Made by a program: the position numbers and the translations under genes. Under the pieces are notes generated by a model. It was not told where the DNA came from, did not search any database, and saw nothing but the letters and a program-made list of their open reading frames with translations. Shown piece after piece: positions 8,917-17,487 of a stretch of 64,000 nucleotides of DNA. Source of the stretch: Bradyrhizobium arachidis (GTDB taxonomy: Bacteria > Pseudomonadota > Alphaproteobacteria > Rhizobiales > Xanthobacteraceae). The first letter of the stretch is position 1. Each line of letters begins with the position of its first letter. Location: positions 4,154,001 to 4,218,000 of the forward strand of contig NZ_CP030050.1 of the NCBI RefSeq assembly GCF_015291705.1. The letters are read 5' to 3'.

Positions 8917-10286
8917 GCAGCATCGCGATCTTCGGCAGCTATGTACTATCTCGCCGCGACGGCGCGCAGGATGTGCTGCGCGATCACTGGGTGCTGATCG
9001 AAGGCAAGACGATCGCGGCGGTCACCAAGGACAGGCCGTTCGCCGCTGAGGTTCATGATCGTCCCGGCCGCTTCATCCTGCCGGGCCTGATGAACCTGCA
9101 TAATCACTGCTTCAGCGAGGCGGTGGCCCGCAGCCACACCGAGGACGGCAATGGTCGGCGCAACAATCAGAGCATCGTGTATACGGTGCTGCTACCGCTG
9201 ACCAAGCGTGGCGCTGATCTGCTTTCGGCCGAGGAGCGCCTTGCAGTCGCGCGGCTCGGTATTCTGCAGTTACTCAAGGGCGGGGCGACCACGGTGATGG
9301 AGCCGTTCCGCAACACCATCCCTGAAATGTTCGACGCCGCCGAGGAGATGGGCATCCGCTTCTATGGCGCGCCCTATCTGTTCTCGACCTCGGACGCCAA
9401 GGCTGGCCCGGACGGCGTGGTCAGATATGCCGGCGACGACGGCGCGGCAGACTTGGCCGCCTGGAACGCGCTCTATCAGCGCTGGAATGGTTGCGGCGAC
9501 GGCCGGATCGGCCTTGCGATGAGCCCGCATGCGACCGACACCTGCGGACCTGACCTGCTCAAGGCGTGCGCGGCGCGCGCCCGCGAGCTCGGCGTGCCCA
9601 TCACCACCCATCTGGCGCAGAGCCGGGCCGAGGTGGAGACGATTGGCAAGCGTTATGACGGCCGCACGCCGGCTGAATATCTCGATTGGCTGGGCCTGCT
9701 GGCTCCCGATCTCCTCGCAGCGCATTGCATCGCGAGCTCCGACAGCGATCTGAAGCTGATGGCGGCGCGCGGCGCCGCGGTGCTGAATTGCCCGCGGGTG
9801 TTCGCCCGATCCGGCGTCACGGCGGCATTCGGCCGGTTTGCCGAACATGGCGTGCGCACCGTGGTCGGCACCGACGGTTACAACATGGACCTGCTCGGCG
9901 AGCTCAACGCGGCCTCGATGATCTCGAAACTTGCGCTGCAACGCGCCGAGGTCGCGAGCGCCCCTGACTTGATCGAGGCGGTGACCGCGACCACTGCCTC
10001 GCTGGTGAAGCGTCCGGATCTCGGGGCGATTGCGCCCGGCGCAACGGCCGATCTGACCATCATTGACATGACCCATCCGCACCTGCAGCCGCTGTTTGAT
10101 CCGCGCCGTGCGCTGGTCGCGCTCGGCAACCGCGCAAATGTCGATCAGGTCATCGTCGATGGGCGGGTGCTGATCGATGCCGGCCGTTACGTTCATGGCG
10201 ATGAAGCTGCCATCACCTCGGCGGGGGCCGCTGCGATCGGCAAGATCTGGGATCTGCCGGAAGCGCAGGCGGCGTTTGCCGGCTGA
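8913..10286 (+). CDS. Amidohydrolase of the TRZ/ATZ (cytosine/guanine deaminase-like) family
   Basis: A 457-residue metal-dependent hydrolase or deaminase with a TIM barrel. Metal ligands are His63 and His65 (NLHNHCF), a barrel histidine in TTHLAQSRAE, another in AAHCIASSD, and the catalytic aspartate in VVGTDGYNMD. Family members deaminate or hydrolyse N-heterocycles such as 8-oxoguanine, hydroxyatrazine or S-adenosylhomocysteine. The gene overlaps the orphan binding protein by 4 bases and is followed by an N-carbamoyl hydrolase. A ring-opening or deaminating role on an imported heterocycle is the best inference. Confidence 0.83.
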   Translation: MSSIAIFGSYVLSRRDGAQDVLRDHWVLIEGKTIAAVTKDRPFAAEVHDRPGRFILPGLMNLHNHCFSEAVARSHTEDGNGRRNNQSIVYTVLLPLTKRGADLLSAEERLAVARLGILQLLKGGATTVMEPFRNTIPEMFDAAEEMGIRFYGAPYLFSTSDAKAGPDGVVRYAGDDGAADLAAWNALYQRWNGCGDGRIGLAMSPHATDTCGPDLLKACAARARELGVPITTHLAQSRAEVETIGKRYDGRTPAEYLDWLGLLAPDLLAAHCIASSDSDLKLMAARGAAVLNCPRVFARSGVTAAFGRFAEHGVRTVVGTDGYNMDLLGELNAASMISKLALQRAEVASAPDLIEAVTATTASLVKRPDLGAIAPGATADLTIIDMTHPHLQPLFDPRRALVALGNRANVDQVIVDGRVLIDAGRYVHGDEAAITSAGAAAIGKIWDLPEAQAAFAG

Positions 10287-10308
10287 GTCTGCAAGGAGAG
10301 CAACGACT

Positions 10309-11235
10309 ATGCGCACGATCAACGTCGCCGCAGCCCAGATGGGCCCGATCCAGCGCGCGGAGGGACGCGATGTCGTGGTCAGGCGCATGCTCGCGCTGAT
10401 GGACGAAGCCAAGGCGAAAGGTGCCGACCTGATCGTCTATCCCGAGCTCGCGCTGACCACCTTCTTCCCGCGCTGGTACATGGAGAACCGCGCCGATGCC
10501 GATGGCTGGTTCGAGCGCGAGATGCCCAATGACGCCGTGCGGCCGCTGTTCGAGCGCGCGGCCCGCCACGAGATGGCGATGAGCTTTGGCTATGCCGAAC
10601 TGACGCCGGATGGCCATCATTTCAACACCGCGATCCTCACCGACCGCAGCGGCAATATCGCTGGTAAGTACCGCAAGATCCATTTGCCCGGCCATGCCGA
10701 GTTCGATCCGGAACGTACGCACCAGCATCTGGAGAAACGCTATTTCGAGCCGGGCGATCTCGGCTTTCCGGTATGGCGCAATCTCGGCGGCATCATGGGC
10801 ATGGCCGTCTGCAACGACCGCCGCTGGCCGGAAACCTACCGCGTGATGGGGCTGCAGGGCGTCGAGATGGTGCTGATCGGATACAATACGCCATCGGTCA
10901 ACGCGCAGAAGGGCGACGAAGGGCCGGAGAAGCGGCTGTTCCACAACCGCCTCTCGGCGCAGGCCGGTGCCTACCAGAATTCCTGCTGGGTCGTCGCGGT
11001 CGCCAAGGCCGGTGACGAGGACGGCCATCCCCTGATCGGCGGTAGCCTCATCGTCAATCCCGACGGCGAGATCGTCGCCGAAGCCAAGACCGAGGATGAC
11101 GAGCTGCTGGTGCATCCTTGCGATCTCGACGCCACCGCGTTCGGCAAGCAGACCATCTTCAATTTCGCCGCCCACCGTCGCACCGAGCATTATGGCCTGA
11201 TCACCAGCCGTACCGGCGCAATCCCGCCGCCGTGA
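10309..11235 (+). CDS. Carbon-nitrogen hydrolase, N-carbamoyl-D-amino acid hydrolase-like (copy 2)
   Basis: A 308-residue nitrilase-superfamily enzyme with Glu46 (VYPELALT), Lys123 (YRKIHLPG) and Cys168 (AVCNDRRWPE). It is strongly similar to the 2173 protein across its length but lacks about four residues before the catalytic cysteine. The ATG start has AAGGAGAG about 9 bases upstream. It should remove the carbamoyl group from an N-carbamoyl amino acid, the second step after hydantoinase. It lies between an amidohydrolase and a flavin reductase-like gene. Confidence 0.87.
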   Translation: MRTINVAAAQMGPIQRAEGRDVVVRRMLALMDEAKAKGADLIVYPELALTTFFPRWYMENRADADGWFEREMPNDAVRPLFERAARHEMAMSFGYAELTPDGHHFNTAILTDRSGNIAGKYRKIHLPGHAEFDPERTHQHLEKRYFEPGDLGFPVWRNLGGIMGMAVCNDRRWPETYRVMGLQGVEMVLIGYNTPSVNAQKGDEGPEKRLFHNRLSAQAGAYQNSCWVVAVAKAGDEDGHPLIGGSLIVNPDGEIVAEAKTEDDELLVHPCDLDATAFGKQTIFNFAAHRRTEHYGLITSRTGAIPPP

Positions 11236-11248
11236 AGGACGTGGTGTG

Positions 11249-11893
11249 ATGACGAGCCTTTCCTTTCGCGACCTTGCGCCTCGGGACCGCTACAAGCTGC
11301 TGTGCGGCGTGGTGGTGCCGCGGCCGATCGCCTTCGTCACGACCATGGACGAGAACGGCGCGCTGAACGCGGCGCCGTTCAGCTTCTTCAACGTGTTCTC
11401 CGAGGACCCGCCGTTGATCGTGCTCGGCCTTCAGCATCATCCTGACGGCCGGTTCAAGGACACCACGCGCAACATCCACCGCACCGGTGAATTCGTCGTG
11501 CATATGGTGGACGAGGCGCTGGCGAAAGTGATGAACGACTGCGCGGTGGACTTCCCCTCCGGCGAGAGCGAGGTTGCGGCGGTGGGTCTGACGGCTGAGG
11601 CCAGCGCCGAGGTCAAGGTGCCGCGGCTGGCCGCAGCGCCCTTCGCGCTGGAATGCCGGCGTCAGGTCTCGCTCGCATTTGGTCCAGGCCGCGAGTTGCT
11701 GGTTGGCGAAGTGCTTCATCTGCATGCGCGCGAAGGGCTGCTTGATCCGGCGCGCATGTATGTCGACATGGCGACCTATCAGCCGATCGGACGGCTGTTC
11801 GGCAATCTCTATTCGACCCAGCGCGACATGTTCGCGATGGATCGCGAGAGCTATGACGATTGGCAGGCGAGGCGGGCGCGTGAAGCACGCTAG
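11249..11893 (+). CDS. Flavin reductase-like (FMN-binding split-barrel) protein
   Basis: A 214-residue flavoprotein of the DIM6/NTAB family. Typical features are VVVPRPIAFVTTMDENG and NAAPFSFFNVFSEDPP in the first 55 residues, which form the FMN pocket. A GTG three bases earlier is an alternative start. Members reduce flavin for partner monooxygenases or bind FMN in other redox roles. A flavin monooxygenase-like gene at 15936 could be a partner, but this is speculative. It converges with the racemase gene at 11910. Confidence 0.82.
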   Translation: MTSLSFRDLAPRDRYKLLCGVVVPRPIAFVTTMDENGALNAAPFSFFNVFSEDPPLIVLGLQHHPDGRFKDTTRNIHRTGEFVVHMVDEALAKVMNDCAVDFPSGESEVAAVGLTAEASAEVKVPRLAAAPFALECRRQVSLAFGPGRELLVGEVLHLHAREGLLDPARMYVDMATYQPIGRLFGNLYSTQRDMFAMDRESYDDWQARRAREAR

Positions 11894-11909
11894 CCTGCCA
11901 ACCACCGCG

Positions 11910-12572
11910 TCACGACGCGCCGAATTGCACGGCGCCCAGCGCCATGGTCACGGCGGCCTGGGTCGGATCGATCACGGGAATGCCGAGCGCGTCCTCCAGC
12001 GGCTTGCGATGACGCGCCATGCCCGCGCAGCCCATCACGACGGCGCCGGCACCATCTTCTTCTTTCAGGGCGCGGCCGACTGTGATCATCTTGGCGAGCG
12101 TGCCTTCGCCCGATGCGGTTTCCGCCACGCTCATGTCGAGCGGCCGCTCGCCGGCCAGCCGATCCATCAGGCCCATCTGGCGCAGATAGCGCATGTGCCG
12201 GCGGATCGAGCGCTGCGCGATCGCGATCACGCCAAAGGTCTCGGCGCGGGTCAGCGCGGTCAGCACGCCGCATTCGGCAATGCCCAGCACCGGCCGCGTG
12301 GTGGCTTCGCGGCAGACATGCAGGCCGGGATCGCTGTAGCAGGCGATCACGAAGGCCGCCGACTCGTTGTCGCCGGCGACGGTGCGCCGCAGCGGCATCA
12401 CCACGCTTTCGGCGTCGGCCTGGCTTTCGATGCCGTAGGGTCCCTCAGTCAGGGTCTCGCACACGATCTCCGGACCGTCGGCAAAGGACAGCCGCTTCAA
12501 CGCCTCGGCAAGGCCGGCGGTGACCACGTGGTTGGAGTTCGGGTTGATGACCATGATGCGCGGTCGGGGCAT
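11910..12572 (-). CDS. Asp/Glu/hydantoin racemase family protein
   Basis: A 220-residue cofactor-independent racemase. Both catalytic cysteines are present: Cys78 (VIACYSDPG) and Cys182 (VVMGCAGMA), as in two-base hydantoin racemases. The N-terminus MPRPRIMVINPNSN is typical of the family, which fixes the start; AGGA lies upstream. It is transcribed toward the flavoprotein gene and divergently from the hydantoinase gene at 12717. It would interconvert D- and L-hydantoins so that both enantiomers feed the hydantoinase. Confidence 0.85.
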   Translation of the reverse strand: MPRPRIMVINPNSNHVVTAGLAEALKRLSFADGPEIVCETLTEGPYGIESQADAESVVMPLRRTVAGDNESAAFVIACYSDPGLHVCREATTRPVLGIAECGVLTALTRAETFGVIAIAQRSIRRHMRYLRQMGLMDRLAGERPLDMSVAETASGEGTLAKMITVGRALKEEDGAGAVVMGCAGMARHRKPLEDALGIPVIDPTQAAVTMALGAVQFGAS

Positions 12573-12716
12573 GGGAGGTTCCTGTTTGGGCAGTGTTGAC
12601 GGTGCGAAACAGAGGCAATCACTATGCCATGGACAGCATGAAGCGGTCATGCGCAGGGCGCAAGGGCGCGCCGCAAAGGTGCGCGCCGGACGACAACAAT
12701 TAAAGGAGACATCGTC

Positions 12717-14186
12717 ATGACCGAACCCGCCTATGACCTGATCATCCGTGGCGGGCGCGTCGCCACGACCACCGACGTGTTCGAGGCCGACGTGGCGATC
12801 GCAGGTGAGGTCATCGTTGCGATGGGGCGCGTGCTCGGTCCGGCCAAGCGCGAGATCGATGCGCGTGGCAAGCTCGTGCTGCCCGGTGGCGTCGACAGCC
12901 ATTGTCACATCGAACAGCTGTCCGCTGCCGGCATCATGAATGCCGACACCTTCGAGAGTGCCACGACGTCGGCGGCCTTCGGCGGCACGACCTCGGTCAT
13001 CTCCTTTGCCGCGCAGCATGTCGGCATGCAATTGGGGCAGGTTCTGGAGGATTATCACGCACTCGCGCGAAATGGCGCGGTGATCGACTACGCCTTCCAC
13101 ATGATCATCGCCGATCCGACCAAGGAAGCGCTTGAGCGCGACCTTCCGGCGCTGATCCGCCAGGGCCATGGCTCGATCAAGATCTTCATGACCTATGACC
13201 GGCTGAAGATCGATGACGAGCCGCTGCTTGATATCCTCATCGCCGCGCGCGAGGGCGGCGCGATGCTGTGCGCCCATGCGGAAAATCACGGCATCATCTC
13301 CTGGATGGTGAAGCGCCTGCTCGCGCGCGGCTACACTCATCCGAAATATCACGCGATCAGCCATGCGCGCTTTTCGGAAGCAGAGGCGTTCAACCGCCTG
13401 ATCGGCATGGCGGCCCTGGTCGACCAGCCGATCATGATCTTCCACGTCTCGACCGCCGAAGGCGCGCGGACGATCCGCGATGCCCGCGGGGAGGGGTTGA
13501 AAGTGTTTGCCGAAACCTGCCCGCAATACCTGTTCCTCACCGCCGACGATCTCGACAAGCCGGGCGCGGAAGGCGCCAAATGGATGTGTAGCCCGCCACC
13601 ACGCCGCAAGGACGACCAGGAGGCGCTGTGGAAGGCGTTATCGCTCGGCGATCTGCAAACCATCTCCTCCGACCATGCGCCGTATCGCTTCGACGAGACC
13701 GGCAAGCTTCGCGCCGGGCCGAACCCGAACTTCAAGCAGGTGGCCAACGGCCTGCCGGGCCTCGAGATGCGGCTGCCGCTGCTGTTCGATGCGATGGTCT
13801 CCAAGGGACGGCTCGGCCTCGAGAAGTTCGTCGAGCTGACCGCGACCGCGCCGGCCAAGATCTACAATCTGCATCCGCGCAAGGGCTCGATCGCCGTCGG
13901 CGCTGACGCCGATATCGCGATCTGGGATCCCGATCGCCGCGTGACCGTCACCGACGCGATGATGCATGATCTGGCCGGCTACACGCCGTTCGCCGGCCGT
14001 TCGCTGCAGGGCTGGCCGGTGACAGTGCTCTCCCGCGGCCGCGTCATCGTCGAAAGCGGCAAGCTGAACGCCTCGCCGGGCTCCGGCCGCTTCCTGGCGC
14101 GCAGCGGCGGCGAGGCGGCGAAACCGACCGGTCGATTGGTCTCGGACATGAACCCGGAGCAGAATTTTGGCGCCAAGCTATTGTGA
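12717..14186 (+). CDS. hydA: D-hydantoinase/dihydropyrimidinase (copy 1)
   Basis: A 489-residue cyclic amidohydrolase that opens hydantoin or dihydropyrimidine rings to N-carbamoyl amino acids. The binuclear zinc site is complete: His62 and His64 (GVDSHCHIE), carbamylated Lys155 (SIKIFMTYD), His187 (CAHAENHG), His243 (IFHVSTAEGA) and Asp319 (ISSDHAPYRF). AAAGGAGA precedes the ATG. It diverges from the racemase gene, and a carbamoylase is encoded nearby at 10309, so racemase, hydantoinase and carbamoylase are all present. The second hydantoinase at 23439 is clearly different in sequence. Confidence 0.92.
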   Translation: MTEPAYDLIIRGGRVATTTDVFEADVAIAGEVIVAMGRVLGPAKREIDARGKLVLPGGVDSHCHIEQLSAAGIMNADTFESATTSAAFGGTTSVISFAAQHVGMQLGQVLEDYHALARNGAVIDYAFHMIIADPTKEALERDLPALIRQGHGSIKIFMTYDRLKIDDEPLLDILIAAREGGAMLCAHAENHGIISWMVKRLLARGYTHPKYHAISHARFSEAEAFNRLIGMAALVDQPIMIFHVSTAEGARTIRDARGEGLKVFAETCPQYLFLTADDLDKPGAEGAKWMCSPPPRRKDDQEALWKALSLGDLQTISSDHAPYRFDETGKLRAGPNPNFKQVANGLPGLEMRLPLLFDAMVSKGRLGLEKFVELTATAPAKIYNLHPRKGSIAVGADADIAIWDPDRRVTVTDAMMHDLAGYTPFAGRSLQGWPVTVLSRGRVIVESGKLNASPGSGRFLARSGGEAAKPTGRLVSDMNPEQNFGAKLL

Positions 14187-14198
14187 GCGGACCGCGAG

Positions 14199-15176
14199 AT
14201 GAGCGTCGTGATCTTCGGCGGCGCAGGCTTTGTCGGGCTCAATATCGCGGAGCTGCTGCTTGCCCGCGGCCATGCGGTCACGCTGTTCGATCAGGCCGAG
14301 TTGCCGCTGGAGCCGCGCTGCGCCTTTGCGCCTTACGGTGAACGCTTGCGGGTGCTGCGAGGGGACGTGACCGAGCGCAGCGCGGTTGAGGCAGCAGTCG
14401 GGCCGGGATGCGATGCCGTGGTGCTTGGCGCCGCGATCACGGCAGGCGCAGCGCGCGATGCCGCCGAGCCGGAGCGCATCCTGGCCGTCAATCTGCTGGC
14501 GCAGGTGCCGATCCTGACCGCTGCGCGCAAGGCAAAGGTGCGGCGTGTGATCAACCTCTCGTCCGCTGCAAGCTATGGCGCGAGCGGCCTGCATTATCCG
14601 CTGCTCGAAGAGACGACGCCCTGTGATCCGCAATCGCTGTATGCGATCACGAAATTCGCCTCTGAGCGTGTGGTGGCGCGGCTCTCCGACCTCTGGCAGG
14701 CCGATGTGATCAGCGTCCGGCTCTCGGGCGTGTTCGGCCCGTACGAGCGGGCAGGCGGTGTCCGCGACACGCCATCGCCGCAGGCGCTGATTGTGGATTG
14801 CGCGCGGCGGGGCGCGCCGGCGTTGCTCAGCGAGCCCGGTGCACGGGACTGGGTCTATGCCGCCGACGTCGCCGCCGCCGTCGGCGTGCTGCTCGATGCC
14901 GCCCGGCCCCGTCACATGCTTTACAATATCTCGAGCGGTGTGACGTTCACCGCCGAGGCCTGGGGCAAGGCTTTTGCCGACCCGGACAGCGGTTTCGTTT
15001 GCCGCGTGGCTGTCTCCGGCGAGACACCAACCGTGACGGTGCACGGCCCGACCCGGGCGCCGCTGTCGGTACAGCGCATGGCCGACGAATTCGGATGGCG
15101 TGCCAAATTTGGCTGCGAGGAGTCAGCGGAGCATATGCGGCGCTGGTTGCATGATCATGATCGAGGGGGCGCCTGA
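14199..15176 (+). CDS. NAD-dependent epimerase/dehydratase family protein
   Basis: A 325-residue extended short-chain dehydrogenase. The Rossmann motif is GGAGFVG at residues 7-13, a serine-rich strand NLSSAASYG precedes the active site, and the catalytic YxxxK is YAITK. It begins 12 bases after the hydantoinase stop and is followed by an SDR gene one base after its stop. The role in the pathway is unknown. UDP-sugar epimerases share the fold, but the context suggests a catabolic oxidoreductase. Confidence 0.8.
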   Translation: MSVVIFGGAGFVGLNIAELLLARGHAVTLFDQAELPLEPRCAFAPYGERLRVLRGDVTERSAVEAAVGPGCDAVVLGAAITAGAARDAAEPERILAVNLLAQVPILTAARKAKVRRVINLSSAASYGASGLHYPLLEETTPCDPQSLYAITKFASERVVARLSDLWQADVISVRLSGVFGPYERAGGVRDTPSPQALIVDCARRGAPALLSEPGARDWVYAADVAAAVGVLLDAARPRHMLYNISSGVTFTAEAWGKAFADPDSGFVCRVAVSGETPTVTVHGPTRAPLSVQRMADEFGWRAKFGCEESAEHMRRWLHDHDRGGA

Positions 15177-15177
15177 G

Positions 15178-15939
15178 ATGAAGCTGGCGGGCAGGGTGGC
15201 CATCATCACGGGCGGCGGCTCCGGGATCGGCCGGGCCAGCGCCGTTCTGTTCGCCCGCGAAGGCGCCTTCGTTGCGCTGGTCGATCGCGATGCTGACAGC
15301 GCAGCCGAAACGCTGGCGATGCTTCGCGAACAGGGTGGCAGCGGCAGCGTCCATGTTGGCGATGTCGGCGACGCCGATTTTGCAAGCGCCACCGTCGAAA
15401 GTGTCGCAACAAGCGGCGGCAGGCTGGACGTGCTGATGACGTCTGCCGGCTTCTCCTGCGGCGGTACCGTGATCACGACCGCGCTGGCGGATTGGGAGGC
15501 GGTATTCCGTGCCAATGTCGGCGGCACCTGGTTGTGGGCGCGCGCGGCGGTGCCGATCATGCAGCGGCAAGGCAAGGGCGCCATCATCACGCTGGCGTCG
15601 CAGCTGGCGATCGCTGGCGGCAAGGGCAACAGCGCCTATATTGCTGCCAAGGGCGCCATCGTCAGCCTGACCCGCACCATGGCCATCGATTTCGCGACCG
15701 ATGGCATCCGTGTCAACGCGTTGGCGCCCGGCGCGATCGACACGCCGCTGCTGCGCCGCAGTTTTGCGCGCCATGCCGATCCCGAGCCGGTGCGCGAGGC
15801 CTCGCGGCAGCGTCATGCCATGAAGCGATTCGGCCGCGCCGACGAGGTGGCGGCGGCCGCGCTCTATCTCGCCAGTGACGATTCCTCCTTCGTCACCGGC
15901 ACGGTGCTTCCAGTCGATGGCGGGTGGCTTGCGGCATGA
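15178..15939 (+). CDS. SDR family oxidoreductase
   Basis: A 253-residue classical short-chain dehydrogenase. The cofactor motif is TGGGSGIG at about 12-19, the active-site YxxxK is YIAAK, and the C-terminus has FVTGTVLPVDGG. The start is set at the ATG with GAGGGGG 8 bases upstream; an earlier ATG would lie within the epimerase gene. It overlaps the flavoprotein gene at 15936 by 4 bases. Substrate unknown; it probably oxidises an alcohol or reduces a ketone made in the same operon. Confidence 0.87.
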   Translation: MKLAGRVAIITGGGSGIGRASAVLFAREGAFVALVDRDADSAAETLAMLREQGGSGSVHVGDVGDADFASATVESVATSGGRLDVLMTSAGFSCGGTVITTALADWEAVFRANVGGTWLWARAAVPIMQRQGKGAIITLASQLAIAGGKGNSAYIAAKGAIVSLTRTMAIDFATDGIRVNALAPGAIDTPLLRRSFARHADPEPVREASRQRHAMKRFGRADEVAAAALYLASDDSSFVTGTVLPVDGGWLAA

Positions 15940-17372
15940 GTGATGGCCTTGCAGCACTTGCAGTTCAGGTCCGCGCCGATCTTGCCAAGACGGCGCATCC
16001 AGGCATGCCCTGGCTGACGCCGATGACGGCTCCCGATGGCAGCCGCGCTCTGGACGTGCTCATTGTTGGGGCTGGTCAATCCGGACTTGCGACGGCTTTC
16101 GGCCTGCAGCGCTCGCAGGTCACCAACATCCGCGTGCTCGACAAGGCGGATGAGGATTGCGAAGGCCCATGGCTGACCTATGCGCGGATGCCGACCCTGC
16201 GCAGTCCGAAGGACTACACCGGCCCTGATCTCGACCTGCCGAGCCTGACCTATCAGGCCTGGCACGAGGCCAAATTCGGAACGGAGAGCTGGCGCGATCT
16301 TGGTCTGATCCCGCGCGAATATTGGGCGGCCTATCTGTCGTGGTATCGCAAGGTGCTCGGTCTACCGGTGCACAATGGCTGCGAGGTGACCGATATTGCA
16401 CCTGAGGCTAACGGCCTATTGCAGGCAACAGTGAGCACTGCTCATGGCGAGGAGGTGCTTTACGCCCGCAAGATCGTGCTCGCGACGGGACAGGAAGGCA
16501 TGGGCGATTGGAGCATTCCCGAACCATTGCGGCATCTGCCGGCGTCGCGATGCGTTACCTGCGCGGCGCCGATCGATTTTACCGCGCTACGCGGCAAGCG
16601 CGTCGCGGTGATTGGCGCGGGCGCCTCGGCCTTCGATAACGCAGCGATGGCACTCGAGGCTGGTGCGGGCGCCGTGCATTTGCTGTGCCGGCGCGCTGCG
16701 ATCCAGCTGGTGCAGCCCTATCGATGGCTGACCTTCCGCGGCTTCCTCAGGCATTTTTCCGAGCTCGACGATTCCTGGCGCTGGCGCTTCATGCGCGCGG
16801 TGCTCGAGCTGCGCGAGGGATTTCCGCAAGCCACCTATGATCGCTGCGCCCGGCACGCGACGTTCCATCTGCGCGAGGGCGCACCTGTCGATGGAGCGCG
16901 GGAGACTGTTGACGGCGTGCTGCTGCGCACGCCACGTGGCGAGATCGCGGTCGATTTCGTCATCTGCGCCACCGGCGTCATGATGGACTTTGCCGGTCGC
17001 CCCGAGCTGAAGCGATGCGCCGATAACATCGCGCGCTGGGCCGACTGCTACACGCCGCCGGCGCAGGAACAGAGCCCGCGCCTTGGCGCCTTTCCTTATT
17101 TGTCGGACGACTATGCCTTCTGCGAGCGCGCGGTTGGACGAACACCGTGGATCTCCGGCATTCACCTGTTCGCCATCGCCTCGACCATGAGCTTTGGTCC
17201 GTCCGGCTCCTCGATCAATGCGATGACGACGGCAGTGCCGAAGCTGGTCCACGGCCTCACGCGCGACCTGTTCCGCGCCGATATCGACAAGCACTGGGCG
17301 GCATTCCAGGCCTATGATGTCCCTCAAGCTGTAATCCGGCGCGCGCCCGCGGCGGCGGAGGGGAGCGCGTGA
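15936..17372 (+). CDS. FAD/NAD(P)-binding monooxygenase-like protein
   Basis: A 478-residue flavoprotein. It has an FAD motif VGAGQSGLATA near residue 43 and a second nucleotide-binding motif VIGAGASAFDNAA near residue 225, as in flavin-containing and Baeyer-Villiger-like monooxygenases. The segment ATGVMMDF resembles the ATG motif that links the two domains. The ATG start overlaps the SDR stop. The two dehydrogenases upstream may supply or process its substrate. The reaction is not known. Confidence 0.8.
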   Translation: MSDGLAALAVQVRADLAKTAHPGMPWLTPMTAPDGSRALDVLIVGAGQSGLATAFGLQRSQVTNIRVLDKADEDCEGPWLTYARMPTLRSPKDYTGPDLDLPSLTYQAWHEAKFGTESWRDLGLIPREYWAAYLSWYRKVLGLPVHNGCEVTDIAPEANGLLQATVSTAHGEEVLYARKIVLATGQEGMGDWSIPEPLRHLPASRCVTCAAPIDFTALRGKRVAVIGAGASAFDNAAMALEAGAGAVHLLCRRAAIQLVQPYRWLTFRGFLRHFSELDDSWRWRFMRAVLELREGFPQATYDRCARHATFHLREGAPVDGARETVDGVLLRTPRGEIAVDFVICATGVMMDFAGRPELKRCADNIARWADCYTPPAQEQSPRLGAFPYLSDDYAFCERAVGRTPWISGIHLFAIASTMSFGPSGSSINAMTTAVPKLVHGLTRDLFRADIDKHWAAFQAYDVPQAVIRRAPAAAEGSA

Positions 17373-17431
17373 TGCCGGCGAGCGCATATGCATTCCACTG
17401 CGACGAAGAAGCATGCCAAACTGCCTGTTTC

Positions 17432-17447
17432 TGGCACATGATTTGCT
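17432..17447 (+). promoter_or_regulatory. Sigma-54 (RpoN) promoter of the peptide-type ABC operon
   Basis: The sequence TGGCACATGATTTGCT has TGGCAC, four spacer bases after the next A, then TTGCT. It matches the -24/-12 consensus with the required GG-N10-GC spacing. It lies 41 bases upstream of the ATG of the 17488 gene, in the 115-bp gap after 17372. This predicts activation by an NtrC-type enhancer-binding protein, fitting nitrogen limitation. Confidence 0.75.
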
Positions 17448-17487
17448 GCCATTTCGGGCGTGCGCGGCCTAACAAAGGACAGAGGCG

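Noticed and set aside
12573..13526. N-terminal extension of the 11910 racemase to about 538 residues
   Set aside because: The extension is antisense to the hydantoinase gene; the family begins at MPRPRIMVINPNSN.
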